Positions 1 to 7,217 of a stretch of 23,818 nucleotides of DNA are shown piece after piece. Source of the DNA: Caldithrix sp964468415. GTDB lineage: Bacteria; Calditrichota; Calditrichia; Calditrichales; Calditrichaceae. Position numbers and translations under genes: made by a program. The notes under the pieces are model-generated. The model had not been told where the DNA came from. It ran no database searches and saw nothing but the letters and a program-made list of their open reading frames with translations. The DNA lies in NCBI GenBank assembly GCA_964468415.1, contig CAYXUS010000038.1:1-23818 (forward strand). Reading direction: 5' to 3'. Within the stretch, counting starts at the first letter, position 1, and every line of letters begins with the position of its first letter.

Positions 1-16
1 AGCCCGCTGGCTGCTT
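1..16 (-). terminator. Truncated copy of the tRNA-Leu terminator hairpin
   Basis: The first 16 bases are identical to positions 122-137, the hairpin of the terminator behind tRNA-Leu. The outer part of the stem and the T-run lie outside the window. It follows, on the minus strand, the degenerate tRNA copy at about 24-108, so gene and terminator appear to have been duplicated as one unit. Confidence 0.45.
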
Positions 17-23
17 CTCCGCA

Positions 24-108
24 TGCCGGAGGTGGAACTCGAATCCCGATTAGTCGGGAGATAAATTTCCACCGGAGTTTGGGCTCGCAAGCTATTGTCC
101 CATTTCGC
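24..108 (-). pseudogene. Degenerate tandem copy of tRNA-Leu
   Basis: Read on the minus strand, this stretch aligns with the intact tRNA-Leu at 145-230 with a period of about 121 bases. The 3' acceptor strand (CCTCCGGCA) and the TTCGAGT T-loop are kept. The variable arm, anticodon arm and D-arm regions are recognisable but altered. The T-stem has only about three of five pairs. The anticodon stem no longer pairs well. No 5' acceptor strand (TGCCGGAG) is present: the position it should occupy is the T-run of the upstream gene's terminator. A functional tRNA therefore seems unlikely. A divergent tRNA-like RNA cannot be excluded. The left boundary is clear and the right boundary is approximate. 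Confidence 0.5.
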
Positions 109-112
109 AAAC

Positions 113-139
113 AAAAAAAGCAGCCCGCTGGCTGCTTTT
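113..139 (-). terminator. Rho-independent terminator of tRNA-Leu
   Basis: On the minus strand, a stem AGCAGCC / GGCTGCT closes a 4-base loop and is followed directly by seven T residues (A-run at 113-119 on +). It starts a few bases downstream of the tRNA 3' end. Confidence 0.8.
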
Positions 140-144
140 CCGAG

Positions 145-230
145 TGCCGGAGGTCGGACTCGAACCGACACGGGATAAACTCCCACTGGATTTTGAGTCC
201 AGCGCGTCTGCCAATTCCACCACTCCGGCA
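145..230 (-). tRNA. tRNA-Leu, anticodon CAA
   Basis: This is an 86-base class II tRNA on the minus strand. The acceptor strands TGCCGGAG and CTCCGGCA pair. The D-arm has a GGAATTGGCAGAC-type loop. The anticodon stem CTGGA/TCCAG encloses the loop CTCAAAA, so the anticodon is CAA, reading the UUG leucine codon. A long variable arm is present, as expected for tRNA-Leu, and the T-arm is GTCGG-TTCGAGT-CCGAC. No CCA is encoded, since the bases after the discriminator are CTC, so the CCA end must be added by nucleotidyltransferase. A hairpin terminator follows immediately. Confidence 0.97.
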
Positions 231-320
231 ACATTATTTCCAATGAACATCCGTTCAATTGAGTTCACAAATTTATTGAACCCAATTCAAAAAATCAAAT
301 TATTTTTGTGCGCTTTTTGT

Positions 321-349
321 TTGCTCGGTACCCCCCATTTATTTAATAT
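321..349 (+). promoter_or_regulatory. Possible sigma70-like promoter for the secreted Omp28-like protein
   Basis: TTGCTC at 321-326 and TAATAT at 344-349 are separated by 17 bases, which would place a transcription start about 30 bases before the ATG at 386. The -35 match is weak. The surrounding 231-385 region is AT-rich and shows no gene. Confidence 0.3.
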
Positions 350-385
350 TCGTAAACAATCAAATCAACTTTTTAGGACCATACC

Positions 386-2431
386 ATGAAATATTTCCCC
401 TTGATCTTGGTACTGATACTTATTCAGATGCTTCCTGGACAAACCAGAAGAATTGTTTTACTGGAAGAAGCCACCAATGCCAGTTGTTCTCCCTGCGCCT
501 ATTACAATCCCGGGCTGCAGCGCTTTTACACCCAACATTTCGGTGGCGTAATCTCCGTGCGCTACCACGCCTGGTGGCCAGGCACCGATCCCATGTACCA
601 GGCGGCAAAAGACGATTGCGTAAATCGTATTCATTACTACAACATCCACGGCGTTCCGAATTATGTGATCGACGGGCACCTGGAAGGCGTACCGGCCAGT
701 CCCGCGGCTATGGAAGCACAAATGCTGGAACGGTTGGCCATCCCTTCACCATTAAAGATTCGCATTCAGGCCGAATTTACCGACGATTCAGTTAAGGCCC
801 GGGTAAGCATCGTCGCGCTCGATTCGATTAACGAAAATAGCTTGTACCTGCGGGTTGCAATTACGCAACGCATGGTGAGTTTTGTCGCGCCGCCGGGAAG
901 TAATGGCGAAAAGGAATTTCCGGAAGTTTTGCGTCAAATGCTTCCCAATGCTCTGGGTACGCCACTGGACAGCCTTGCGACGGGCGACAGCCTTTCTTTC
1001 CGCTTCTCTTCCGCGGTCAAAGAAGATTGGGAAGCCGGAGATTTAGCCGTAGTGGCCTGGGTACAGTGCGATCGAACAAAAGAAGTTTTGCAGGCAAATA
1101 TTCATTTTCCGACCTCCATTATCTCCGAAAGAGAACCCGGCCTCCGTCTGTTCCATGCCCAAACCGAAGCGAAGGTACCTTATGTCATTTTTAACGATAA
1201 TCAAAAAACTTTGCACATTACTTTAAAACTGGAAGATGTAAGCAAACCTCAGGATTGGGATCTGGGGCTGGAAGTGAACGGGCAAACCGGCAAAGTCATT
1301 CCGCTTGAAATTTTGCCGGGCGATAGTGCCGTATTTTATTTGCAAGTACAAAGCGGGGAGAAGGGAACGGCCAGCGCCCGGATTTTTGCCGAAAATGACG
1401 ATGACGACGGCTTTTACGGCGAAGGGTATGGGTACGGCTATTCCGTCAACTTCAAAGGAGTGGTGCCGGAAAATACCGATCTTTTGCTCGTGGACGATGA
1501 TGGGGGCAAATCTTACGAAACCAATTTCACCAAAGCACTGGATGCCCTGGGCCTTGAATATGTCACGCTGGAAGAAGCCAGGATGTCCGAACTGGCTAAA
1601 GACTTTGATTTGACCCGGTACAAAATGATTATCTGGAATGCTTCATGGGCCTTTCCCGCTTTTACCGAAAGCGATGTGAACATTTTGAGCGACTATCTGA
1701 ATGCAGGAGGAAGTGTGGCCATTTTCGGCCAGGACGTGGCCTGGGATGTTTTTGATTCCAACGGACAAAGCCATTTCCCGCAGGCCCAAACCCTGTTGCA
1801 AAAATATTTTCACCTTCGATTTCTGGAAAACAATTCGGATGGCACACGCATGGAAGGAGTTGCCGGCGATCCCATCGGTGATGGACTTTCGTTTGTTTTG
1901 GCCCGGCCTTACGGCTCCAACAACCTGATGCCCGATGCCATTGAGCCGCTCGACAGCAGCGCCCATGCCGTACTTTTGTACGATAATGACAAAATCGGAG
2001 CCATCCGTTGTGCCACCGATTCCTTTCGCACAACCTTTTTTGGCATCAGCTTCGAAGAAATTGACGATGCCTCCCTTCGGCAGGAACTGCTGAAGCGCAC
2101 AATCGATTGGGCAACCGGTGTCACGGCCGTAGAATCATCCGACAAAGTTCTACCGCAACGTTTTACGGTTTTCCCCAATTATCCCAATCCCTTTAATCCC
2201 AACACGACCATCCGCTTTCGATTACCCGCGGCCGGCCGGGTGCGGGTTACCGTTTTTAATGCAACCGGCCGGGTAATGCGCACATGGGAACAAAAATTAT
2301 CGGCCGGAGAACACCGATTCGTCTGGGATGGAACCAACGCAGGCGGCGTGCCTGCGGCCACAGGAATCTATTTGTTGCGTGTGGAATTCGCAGGGAAAAG
2401 CCGCACACGAAAAATGATTCTCTTAAAATAA
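386..2431 (+). CDS. Secreted Omp28/thioredoxin-like protein with C-terminal sorting domain
   Basis: A 681-residue exported protein. An N-terminal hydrophobic signal peptide (about 1-19) is followed by a thioredoxin-like region with a CSPC motif (C34, C37) in the setting EEATNASCSPC and a later HGVPNYVIDG strand. This matches the Omp28-like family of secreted proteins in the Bacteroidetes group. About 365-490 (LLLVDDDGG, then NILSDYLNAGGSVAIFGQD) resembles a class I glutamine-amidotransferase-like flavodoxin fold often found in secreted proteins of this group; no catalytic triad is claimed. Residues 596-681 are a FlgD-like/type IX-style sorting tail opening with FPNYPNPFNP and ending in KMILLK. 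The ATG has AGGA seven bases upstream. It is probably on the cell surface or in the medium. The CxxC suggests thiol redox or disulfide activity, but the substrate is unknown. Confidence 0.8.
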   Translation: MKYFPLILVLILIQMLPGQTRRIVLLEEATNASCSPCAYYNPGLQRFYTQHFGGVISVRYHAWWPGTDPMYQAAKDDCVNRIHYYNIHGVPNYVIDGHLEGVPASPAAMEAQMLERLAIPSPLKIRIQAEFTDDSVKARVSIVALDSINENSLYLRVAITQRMVSFVAPPGSNGEKEFPEVLRQMLPNALGTPLDSLATGDSLSFRFSSAVKEDWEAGDLAVVAWVQCDRTKEVLQANIHFPTSIISEREPGLRLFHAQTEAKVPYVIFNDNQKTLHITLKLEDVSKPQDWDLGLEVNGQTGKVIPLEILPGDSAVFYLQVQSGEKGTASARIFAENDDDDGFYGEGYGYGYSVNFKGVVPENTDLLLVDDDGGKSYETNFTKALDALGLEYVTLEEARMSELAKDFDLTRYKMIIWNASWAFPAFTESDVNILSDYLNAGGSVAIFGQDVAWDVFDSNGQSHFPQAQTLLQKYFHLRFLENNSDGTRMEGVAGDPIGDGLSFVLARPYGSNNLMPDAIEPLDSSAHAVLLYDNDKIGAIRCATDSFRTTFFGISFEEIDDASLRQELLKRTIDWATGVTAVESSDKVLPQRFTVFPNYPNPFNPNTTIRFRLPAAGRVRVTVFNATGRVMRTWEQKLSAGEHRFVWDGTNAGGVPAATGIYLLRVEFAGKSRTRKMILLK

Positions 2432-2485
2432 GCGTGAATACCCAAAATGAACGGGCGCTTTCGCAGGCAGGCACGAGAATCTTTC

Positions 2486-2514
2486 TTGATTTAATCCCAC
2501 GGCGTTGCTATTTT
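2486..2514 (+). promoter_or_regulatory. Possible sigma70-like promoter before ridA
   Basis: TTGATT at 2486-2491 and TATTTT at 2509-2514 are separated by 17 bases. They lie in the 118-base gap between the secreted protein gene and ridA. It would drive the RidA/lipid kinase operon. Four of six consensus bases match in each box. Confidence 0.35.
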
Positions 2515-2549
2515 CGGATACGGTAAATAAAACAGGCGAGGCAAAACAC

Positions 2550-2927
2550 ATGAAAACAGTAAAAACAGAACATGCTCCTGCGCCCATTGGGCCGTATTCT
2601 CAGGCGATCGAAAGCAACGGATTTATTTTTACTTCCGGGCAAATTGCCATCGATCCCAAAAACAATCAATTGATCGACGGCGATGTGGTAGCGCAGGCCC
2701 GGCAGGTCTTCGAGAACTTGAAAGCGGTTCTACTGGCTGCCGGCTCCGATTTGGAACATGTGGTTAAAACCACCATCTTTTTGAAAGATATGAATGATTT
2801 TTCACGCGTCAACGAAATTTACGCCGAATATTTCGGTCAGGCGGCTCCGGCCCGTTCAACGGTTCAGGTGGCACGCTTGCCCAAAGATGTGGCCATTGAA
2901 GTCGATTGTATTGCCGAGAAGAAATAG
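2550..2927 (+). CDS. ridA: RidA family reactive intermediate/imine deaminase
   Basis: A 125-residue protein with the full RidA (YjgF/YER057c/UK114) pattern: IGPYSQAI at 13-20, TSGQIAID at 28-35, FLKDMNDF at 77-84, and PARSTVQVARLPKD near the C-terminus. R102 and E117 correspond to the family's substrate-binding arginine and glutamate. Family members hydrolyse 2-aminoacrylate/2-iminopropanoate formed by PLP enzymes, releasing ammonia and keeping PLP enzymes from being damaged. I chose the ATG at 2550 over the in-frame ATG at 2505: the family begins right here, and GGCGAGG sits about eight bases upstream. The extra 15 residues from 2505 have no family match. The stop codon abuts the ATG of the next gene, so the two are co-transcribed. 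Trimeric and cytoplasmic by family. Confidence 0.93.
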   Translation: MKTVKTEHAPAPIGPYSQAIESNGFIFTSGQIAIDPKNNQLIDGDVVAQARQVFENLKAVLLAAGSDLEHVVKTTIFLKDMNDFSRVNEIYAEYFGQAAPARSTVQVARLPKDVAIEVDCIAEKK

Positions 2928-3803
2928 ATGAACTACTTTTTTATTGTCAATCCGGCCTCCGGACGGGGCAAAGGGCGCTCTGTCGGCCGGGAACTGGAAG
3001 AACGCCTGCAATATCTGAATCTGGATTATCAACTGGAATTTACGAAAGCTCCCGAACATGCCATCGAACTGGCAGAAAAAGCCACGCGTTCTTTTGAATG
3101 TATTGTGGCCGTGGGCGGAGACGGTACCTTAAACGAGGTGGTAAACGGCATGGCCGAAAGTGAAGCGACTTTGGGACTGTTGCCGGTAGGCAGCGGAAAT
3201 GATTTTGCCCGGGCTGTTTCGTTGCAAAGCAAATTGGATGATGCCCTGAATGTTTTGTTGCGGGGCAAAACAAGACGGGTAGATCTGGGTAAAGCCAACG
3301 GACGCTACTTCCACAACGGATTGGGCATAGGGTTCGACGCCTGGGTGGTGCACACCAGTCAAAAAGTGAAACGCCTGCGCGGCAATGCCATTTACCTTTA
3401 TTCGGTTATTAAAACCTTGTGGAAATACAAGCCAGTCCCATTGCATTTGCAATACAACGGCCAAACACACACCGATGAATATTTCATGATCACGGTAGGA
3501 AACGGGCAGTCGCTTGGCGGGGGATTTCTCTTGACCCCCGAGGCCGAACTGGACGACGGACTGTTCGATATTTGTACCATCCGCAATATGCCTACCGCCT
3601 CCATTCTCAGAAATTTGCTCAAAGTGTATCAGGGTACGCATACCGAAGATCCGCGCGTGGATATTGTGCGCAGCGACCGCCTTCAGGTACAAACCGAACG
3701 TTCTTTTGCGGTGCATCTGGACGGGGAATTGTTCTCTTTGAACCTAAATGAATTAAATGTGGAAATTGTACCCGGAGCGGTTGATGTGGTGTGCGATGCC
3801 TGA
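2928..3803 (+). CDS. Diacylglycerol/lipid kinase, DagK/YegS family
   Basis: A 291-residue member of the DAGK catalytic-domain family, near the usual length of about 290-310. Visible motifs are the NPASGRGKG nucleotide loop (8-16), the glycine-rich VAVGGDGTLNEVVNG (60-74) and LLPVGSGNDFAR (84-95). The C-terminal beta domain includes GGGFLLTPEAELDDG and VHLDGE. The protein transfers phosphate from ATP to a lipid hydroxyl, probably diacylglycerol or a related membrane lipid, at the inner face of the membrane. The ATG follows the ridA stop codon with no gap. A paralogue lies at 22495-23391. The exact lipid substrate cannot be read from the sequence. Confidence 0.9.
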   Translation: MNYFFIVNPASGRGKGRSVGRELEERLQYLNLDYQLEFTKAPEHAIELAEKATRSFECIVAVGGDGTLNEVVNGMAESEATLGLLPVGSGNDFARAVSLQSKLDDALNVLLRGKTRRVDLGKANGRYFHNGLGIGFDAWVVHTSQKVKRLRGNAIYLYSVIKTLWKYKPVPLHLQYNGQTHTDEYFMITVGNGQSLGGGFLLTPEAELDDGLFDICTIRNMPTASILRNLLKVYQGTHTEDPRVDIVRSDRLQVQTERSFAVHLDGELFSLNLNELNVEIVPGAVDVVCDA

Positions 3804-3843
3804 GACGATTGAAATGCAGCGGATCGGAACCGGGAATTAAAGG

Positions 3844-4599
3844 ATGAAAAGACCCAGCGAATTACTTGTGGGAGTGCCAGGTGTACTTTTTTGGGCCATT
3901 CTTTTTTTAGGCCAGCCATTGCGGGCGCAAACCGGTGCCGCACAGGATACCTTAAAACCCCTGAATCCGCTCGGCCTTACCTTACGTTCGCTTGTGCTGC
4001 CCGGTTGGGGGCAGGTAGTCGAAGAACGTTTGCCTCAGGCTGCGTTTTTTTACGTGGCGGTAGGACATTTTTATTACAACGCGTTTTTTCATTACTACCA
4101 CTACCAAAAAGGCAAAGCCCGGCATCATTACAGTTCGTTCCGCTGGAATTTATCGGCAGGGGTGTTCATTCATGTCCTGAATGTTCTGGATGCGGCCGAT
4201 GTAGCTTTTCGGGAAAAGCCACGGGGCTGGCAGGGAGGATTGCTTTCGGACAAGCCCTTAAAATCTCCCTGGGGTGCAGCCTTGCGCTCGGCCATGATTC
4301 CCGGCTGGGGACAGGTTTACACCCATTCCTATTGGAAAGCTTTGGGCGCATTAGGCGCAAATGCCTACTTTTTGACGCGCGTTAAATTGGCCGACAACTT
4401 GTACCACCAAACCCGGGATACCAAATACCGGGATCAACGCTCCGATTTTATCTGGTATTGGGCCATTGCCTACGTGCTGAACATTGCCGATGCTTATGCC
4501 AATGCCTATTTGTACAAATTTGACGAAGCTACCCGCCTTGCTTTTTGGCCGACGGCGGGAAATCACTATTGGGGAATCAATCTTCATGTTTCGTTCTAA
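3844..4599 (+). CDS. DUF5683-like envelope protein with two PGWGQ repeats
   Basis: A 251-residue protein with a signal peptide (1-28, ending LRAQT). Two copies of one motif block are visible: LRSLVLPGWGQVVEE at 48-62 and LRSAMIPGWGQVYTH at 148-162. Each is followed by aromatic, hydrophobic helices and a matching VLNVLDAADVA / VLNIADAYANA segment, so the protein is an internal duplication of roughly 100 residues. The PGWGQ-type motif is typical of DUF5683, a family of unknown function common in the FCB group. The only possible start is the ATG at 3844, because an in-frame stop lies two codons upstream; GGGA at 3832-3835 is the likelier ribosome site than the AAGG touching the ATG. The next gene overlaps its end by 14 bases. 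Its role is probably in the envelope, but the function is unknown. Confidence 0.7.
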   Translation: MKRPSELLVGVPGVLFWAILFLGQPLRAQTGAAQDTLKPLNPLGLTLRSLVLPGWGQVVEERLPQAAFFYVAVGHFYYNAFFHYYHYQKGKARHHYSSFRWNLSAGVFIHVLNVLDAADVAFREKPRGWQGGLLSDKPLKSPWGAALRSAMIPGWGQVYTHSYWKALGALGANAYFLTRVKLADNLYHQTRDTKYRDQRSDFIWYWAIAYVLNIADAYANAYLYKFDEATRLAFWPTAGNHYWGINLHVSF

Positions 4600-4975
4600 A
4601 ATTTTGCCCATTTTTGTAGGGTTGTTGTTTTTAGGATTTGCCCCTTGCTTTGGGCAGGTAAGTGCTAAAAACGATTCGCTGAACATTGCGCGAAAACCTG
4701 CCAAACCCATTGTGGATAAATGGATCGCTCCGGATAAGGGCCTGCATTTGCTGGGAAGCATGATGACCACCATTGCCGGTACAAAAACTTTGCAGCACCA
4801 TTTTGCCATCGATGCGCACAAAGGGCGCCTGTGGGCGGCCGGTTTTACTTTTAGCCTTGGAGTGGGCAAAGAACTGTGGGATTCCACCAAACCACACAAT
4901 AAATTTTCGTGGAAAGATTTGTGTGCAGATGTGGCGGGAATGCTTTTAGGGGGACTGATTCTTGATTTTGAATGA
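4586..4975 (+). CDS. YfiM/DUF2279-like exported protein
   Basis: A 129-residue protein with a signal peptide or N-terminal membrane segment (MFRSKILPIFVGLLFLGFA). It carries DKGLHLLGSM (50-59), GKELWD (94-99) and FSWKDLCADVAGMLLG (107-122), the pattern of the YfiM/DUF2279 family of small envelope proteins of unknown function. I reject an upstream in-frame start at 4484: those 34 residues lie inside the preceding gene and precede a clear signal peptide. The chosen ATG has GGGGA about ten bases upstream. The gene overlaps the preceding gene by 14 bases and the following one by 14 bases, implying translational coupling. The family assignment comes from motif recognition only. Confidence 0.7.
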   Translation: MFRSKILPIFVGLLFLGFAPCFGQVSAKNDSLNIARKPAKPIVDKWIAPDKGLHLLGSMMTTIAGTKTLQHHFAIDAHKGRLWAAGFTFSLGVGKELWDSTKPHNKFSWKDLCADVAGMLLGGLILDFE

Positions 4976-6038
4976 CAAATACACCTTGGAGAGTTTTCAC
5001 CAGTACGCGGGCGTTATTCACGTGCATTCCACTTTTAGCGATGGTTCCCGTCCTATTCCCGAAATCGCGCAAATTGCCAACGAGTTGGGCGACATTCGTT
5101 TTTTGTTGATTACCGACCACAATACGTTGCGGGGCAAACGCGAAGGATTCGAAGGCTGGTATGGCCGGGTTCTGGTTGGTATTGGCAACGAGATTAATGA
5201 CAAGGACGATCGTAACCACTATCTGGCCTTTGATGTGGATGAAGAATTTGGTCCGGCCTACAGCGCGGAAGAGTACGTGCGCCGCGTGCATGAATTGGGC
5301 GGGCTGGGATTTATTGCCCATCCCGACGAAAGTCGCCAGCACATTCGGGCCTATCCGCCGTATCCCTGGACACTGTGGAATTCGCAATATTTTGACGGCA
5401 TCGAAATTTGGAATCAGATGTCCGAATGGATGGAAGGTTTAACCCATTTCAATAAATTCTGGCGAATACTGCACCCTCGGCGTTCCATTGTGTCGCCAAA
5501 GGCGCAAACTCTGCAACGCTGGGATGCCTTAAACCAAAAGCGCAAAGTTGTGGGAATTGGCGGTGTGGATGCACACGGCTTTGTGCACCGTTTGGCCGGG
5601 CCGTTGGCCATTCGGGTTTTTCGTTACAAGGTCTCGTTCAAAACCATTCGGACGCACATTTTAACCCAAAAGGTCATTGCTCCCGGCGTGGCAGCCCGGG
5701 AAGCTCTGGGGCATGTTTACCAGGCATTGCGTTCCGGACGCTGCTTCTTTGCACACCGCTACCTGGGTGATGCTTCCGATTTTCGCTTTTATGCCCGTAA
5801 CGAACACGGGTTGGCTCTGATGGGCGATGCGTTGCCCTTTACCCCGGACACCGATCTGGTAGTGCACATTCCTAAAAAGGCGCAGGTGCGGCTGATTTTT
5901 AACGGCAAAGAATACGCACGCGAAACGGGCAAAGAGGTCGTTTTTCATGCCCAACACAGCGGCGTGTATCGGGTGGAAGTAACCGTAAAAAAACGACCGT
6001 GGATTTTTTCCAATCACGTACGTCTCGAAAATCAATAA
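4962..6038 (+). CDS. PHP-domain metal-dependent hydrolase, TTG start
   Basis: A 358-residue protein with a polymerase-and-histidinol-phosphatase (PHP) fold. The metal-binding motifs are HVHSTFSDGS (20-29), ITDHN (50-54), a GNEIND segment near 74, FIAHPDE, and GIGGVDAHG, which together supply the histidines and acids expected for a di- or trinuclear metal site. The C-terminal part (about 270-358) looks like a beta-rich accessory domain. The family acts on phosphoesters; the substrate here is unknown. It resembles the CehA/McbA-like branch of PHP hydrolases. Start: TTG at 4962 has AGGGGGA at 4948-4954, seven bases upstream, and no better start is visible. The gene overlaps the YfiM-like gene by 14 bases. 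Confidence 0.8.
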   Translation: MILNDKYTLESFHQYAGVIHVHSTFSDGSRPIPEIAQIANELGDIRFLLITDHNTLRGKREGFEGWYGRVLVGIGNEINDKDDRNHYLAFDVDEEFGPAYSAEEYVRRVHELGGLGFIAHPDESRQHIRAYPPYPWTLWNSQYFDGIEIWNQMSEWMEGLTHFNKFWRILHPRRSIVSPKAQTLQRWDALNQKRKVVGIGGVDAHGFVHRLAGPLAIRVFRYKVSFKTIRTHILTQKVIAPGVAAREALGHVYQALRSGRCFFAHRYLGDASDFRFYARNEHGLALMGDALPFTPDTDLVVHIPKKAQVRLIFNGKEYARETGKEVVFHAQHSGVYRVEVTVKKRPWIFSNHVRLENQ

Positions 6039-6084
6039 TCCCTTCATTCGTATTGAAAATAGCCAACGTTAAGGATTTGAATCG

Positions 6085-7044
6085 ATGACCAAAGAAACTC
6101 GGCTTTTAAAAGCTTTGGATTATTTTTTTGTTTTGCGTCCCATGTTGTTTTATCCCGGCTGGTCAACGTTGCTGGCCGGTTATTTGATCGTTTACAAATC
6201 CCGGTGGTTCCTCCCTCCCGATGCGTTTCACGCGTTGCCCTATGGCCAAATTGCGCTTTTACTTGTTCTTTTTGCGGCGGCAATGGGGGGCAGTTTTTTG
6301 TTGAACCAACTGGCCGATGTAGAAAGCGATTTGTCTAACAACAAACTTTTTCTTATTTCCGAAGGACACATTCCAAGAAAAAATGCCGTCATCGAGGCTA
6401 CCCTGTTGGTTCTGTTTAGCATCGTGCTTGCTTCTTATTTTGGCCGGGAGGTGCTGTTGGTGGTTCTGATTTTTATTTTGCTGACCGGCTATTTTTACAA
6501 TTATCCGCCGTTCAAGTGGAAAGATCGCCCCTGGATGAGCCTTTGGGCCAATGCGGGCATGGGGTTTTTAGCCTTTGCCCTGGGCTGGCTGGCCTCGATG
6601 GGGAACCTGCGCCCGCAATTGTTCCGGGATGCCATGCCCTATTTGTTTTTTAATGTGGCCTTGTATTTTTTTACCACCCTTCCCGATGTTCAGGGCGATG
6701 CAAAGGCGGGGAAAAAAACATTAGCCGTACTGCTGGGTGTTAAACCGATTATCTGGATTTCGTTTTTTCTTTACCTGGCCAGTGCGTTCAGCGCATTTTT
6801 GTTGAACGACAAGCTGGCCATGATTATGATTTTCCCGGCCTTTCCCTTTTTTGTTCTTACCATTGTCAAACCGCACGTGTCATCGACCATTTTGGCTACG
6901 AAATTCAGCATTTTGTTTTTCGCGGTTGCCATTTGCCTAAAAGTGCCGTATTATTTTGCTTTGATGTTAACGGGATATTTTGCCACACGCTGGTATTTTA
7001 AAAAACGTTTCGACTTCAGTTATCCCAATTTTAAAGGCGATTGA
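6085..7044 (+). CDS. UbiA-family prenyltransferase
   Basis: A 319-residue polytopic membrane protein with about eight or nine hydrophobic segments. The first aspartate motif is NQLADVESD (74-82), a variant of NDxxDxxxD. The second is DVQGD (201-205) followed by KAGKKTLAV. These two motifs bind the prenyl diphosphate through magnesium in UbiA-type enzymes. The YNYPPFKWKDRP loop (138-149) is also typical. The family transfers a prenyl chain to an aromatic or other acceptor: quinone precursors, chlorophyllide, haem, or glycerol phosphate in archaea-type lipid synthesis. The acceptor cannot be decided here. AAGGA lies nine bases before the ATG. It follows the PHP gene after 46 bases, and neighbouring genes point to lipid or envelope metabolism. 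Confidence 0.85.
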   Translation: MTKETRLLKALDYFFVLRPMLFYPGWSTLLAGYLIVYKSRWFLPPDAFHALPYGQIALLLVLFAAAMGGSFLLNQLADVESDLSNNKLFLISEGHIPRKNAVIEATLLVLFSIVLASYFGREVLLVVLIFILLTGYFYNYPPFKWKDRPWMSLWANAGMGFLAFALGWLASMGNLRPQLFRDAMPYLFFNVALYFFTTLPDVQGDAKAGKKTLAVLLGVKPIIWISFFLYLASAFSAFLLNDKLAMIMIFPAFPFFVLTIVKPHVSSTILATKFSILFFAVAICLKVPYYFALMLTGYFATRWYFKKRFDFSYPNFKGD

Positions 7045-7159
7045 AATAGCCGAAAAACGGAAATCGGACAAGGCGAAGAAAATAATGGAACGATGGGCCC
7101 TCATTTTGAGTGGAATCGGTTGAAATTTAAGGTCTTATCGCTTTAAAAAATGATTTTAA

Positions 7160-7189
7160 TTGGAGATTTTCCTTCGTTCCTTGTATATT
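7160..7189 (+). promoter_or_regulatory. Possible promoter of the kinase/Mgl signalling cluster
   Basis: A strong -10 box TATATT (7184-7189) is preceded at 18 bases by TTGGAG (7160-7165), 29 bases before the ATG at 7218. It sits in the 173-base gap after the UbiA gene, which shows no gene. The -35 match is weak. Confidence 0.35.
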
Positions 7190-7217
7190 CCTTCTAATCC
7201 CAAAAAGTGAAAGCGCT

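Noticed and set aside
2505..2549. Longer RidA reading from an upstream ATG
   Set aside because: The family begins at the ATG at 2550, which has a good ribosome site. The 15 extra residues overlap the likely promoter and match nothing.
3129..3716. 195-codon open frame on the minus strand
   Set aside because: It lies opposite the lipid kinase gene, whose motifs are all present; the minus frame shows no family features.
4484..4585. 34-residue N-terminal extension of the YfiM-like protein
   Set aside because: It lies wholly inside the preceding gene and comes before a clear signal peptide.
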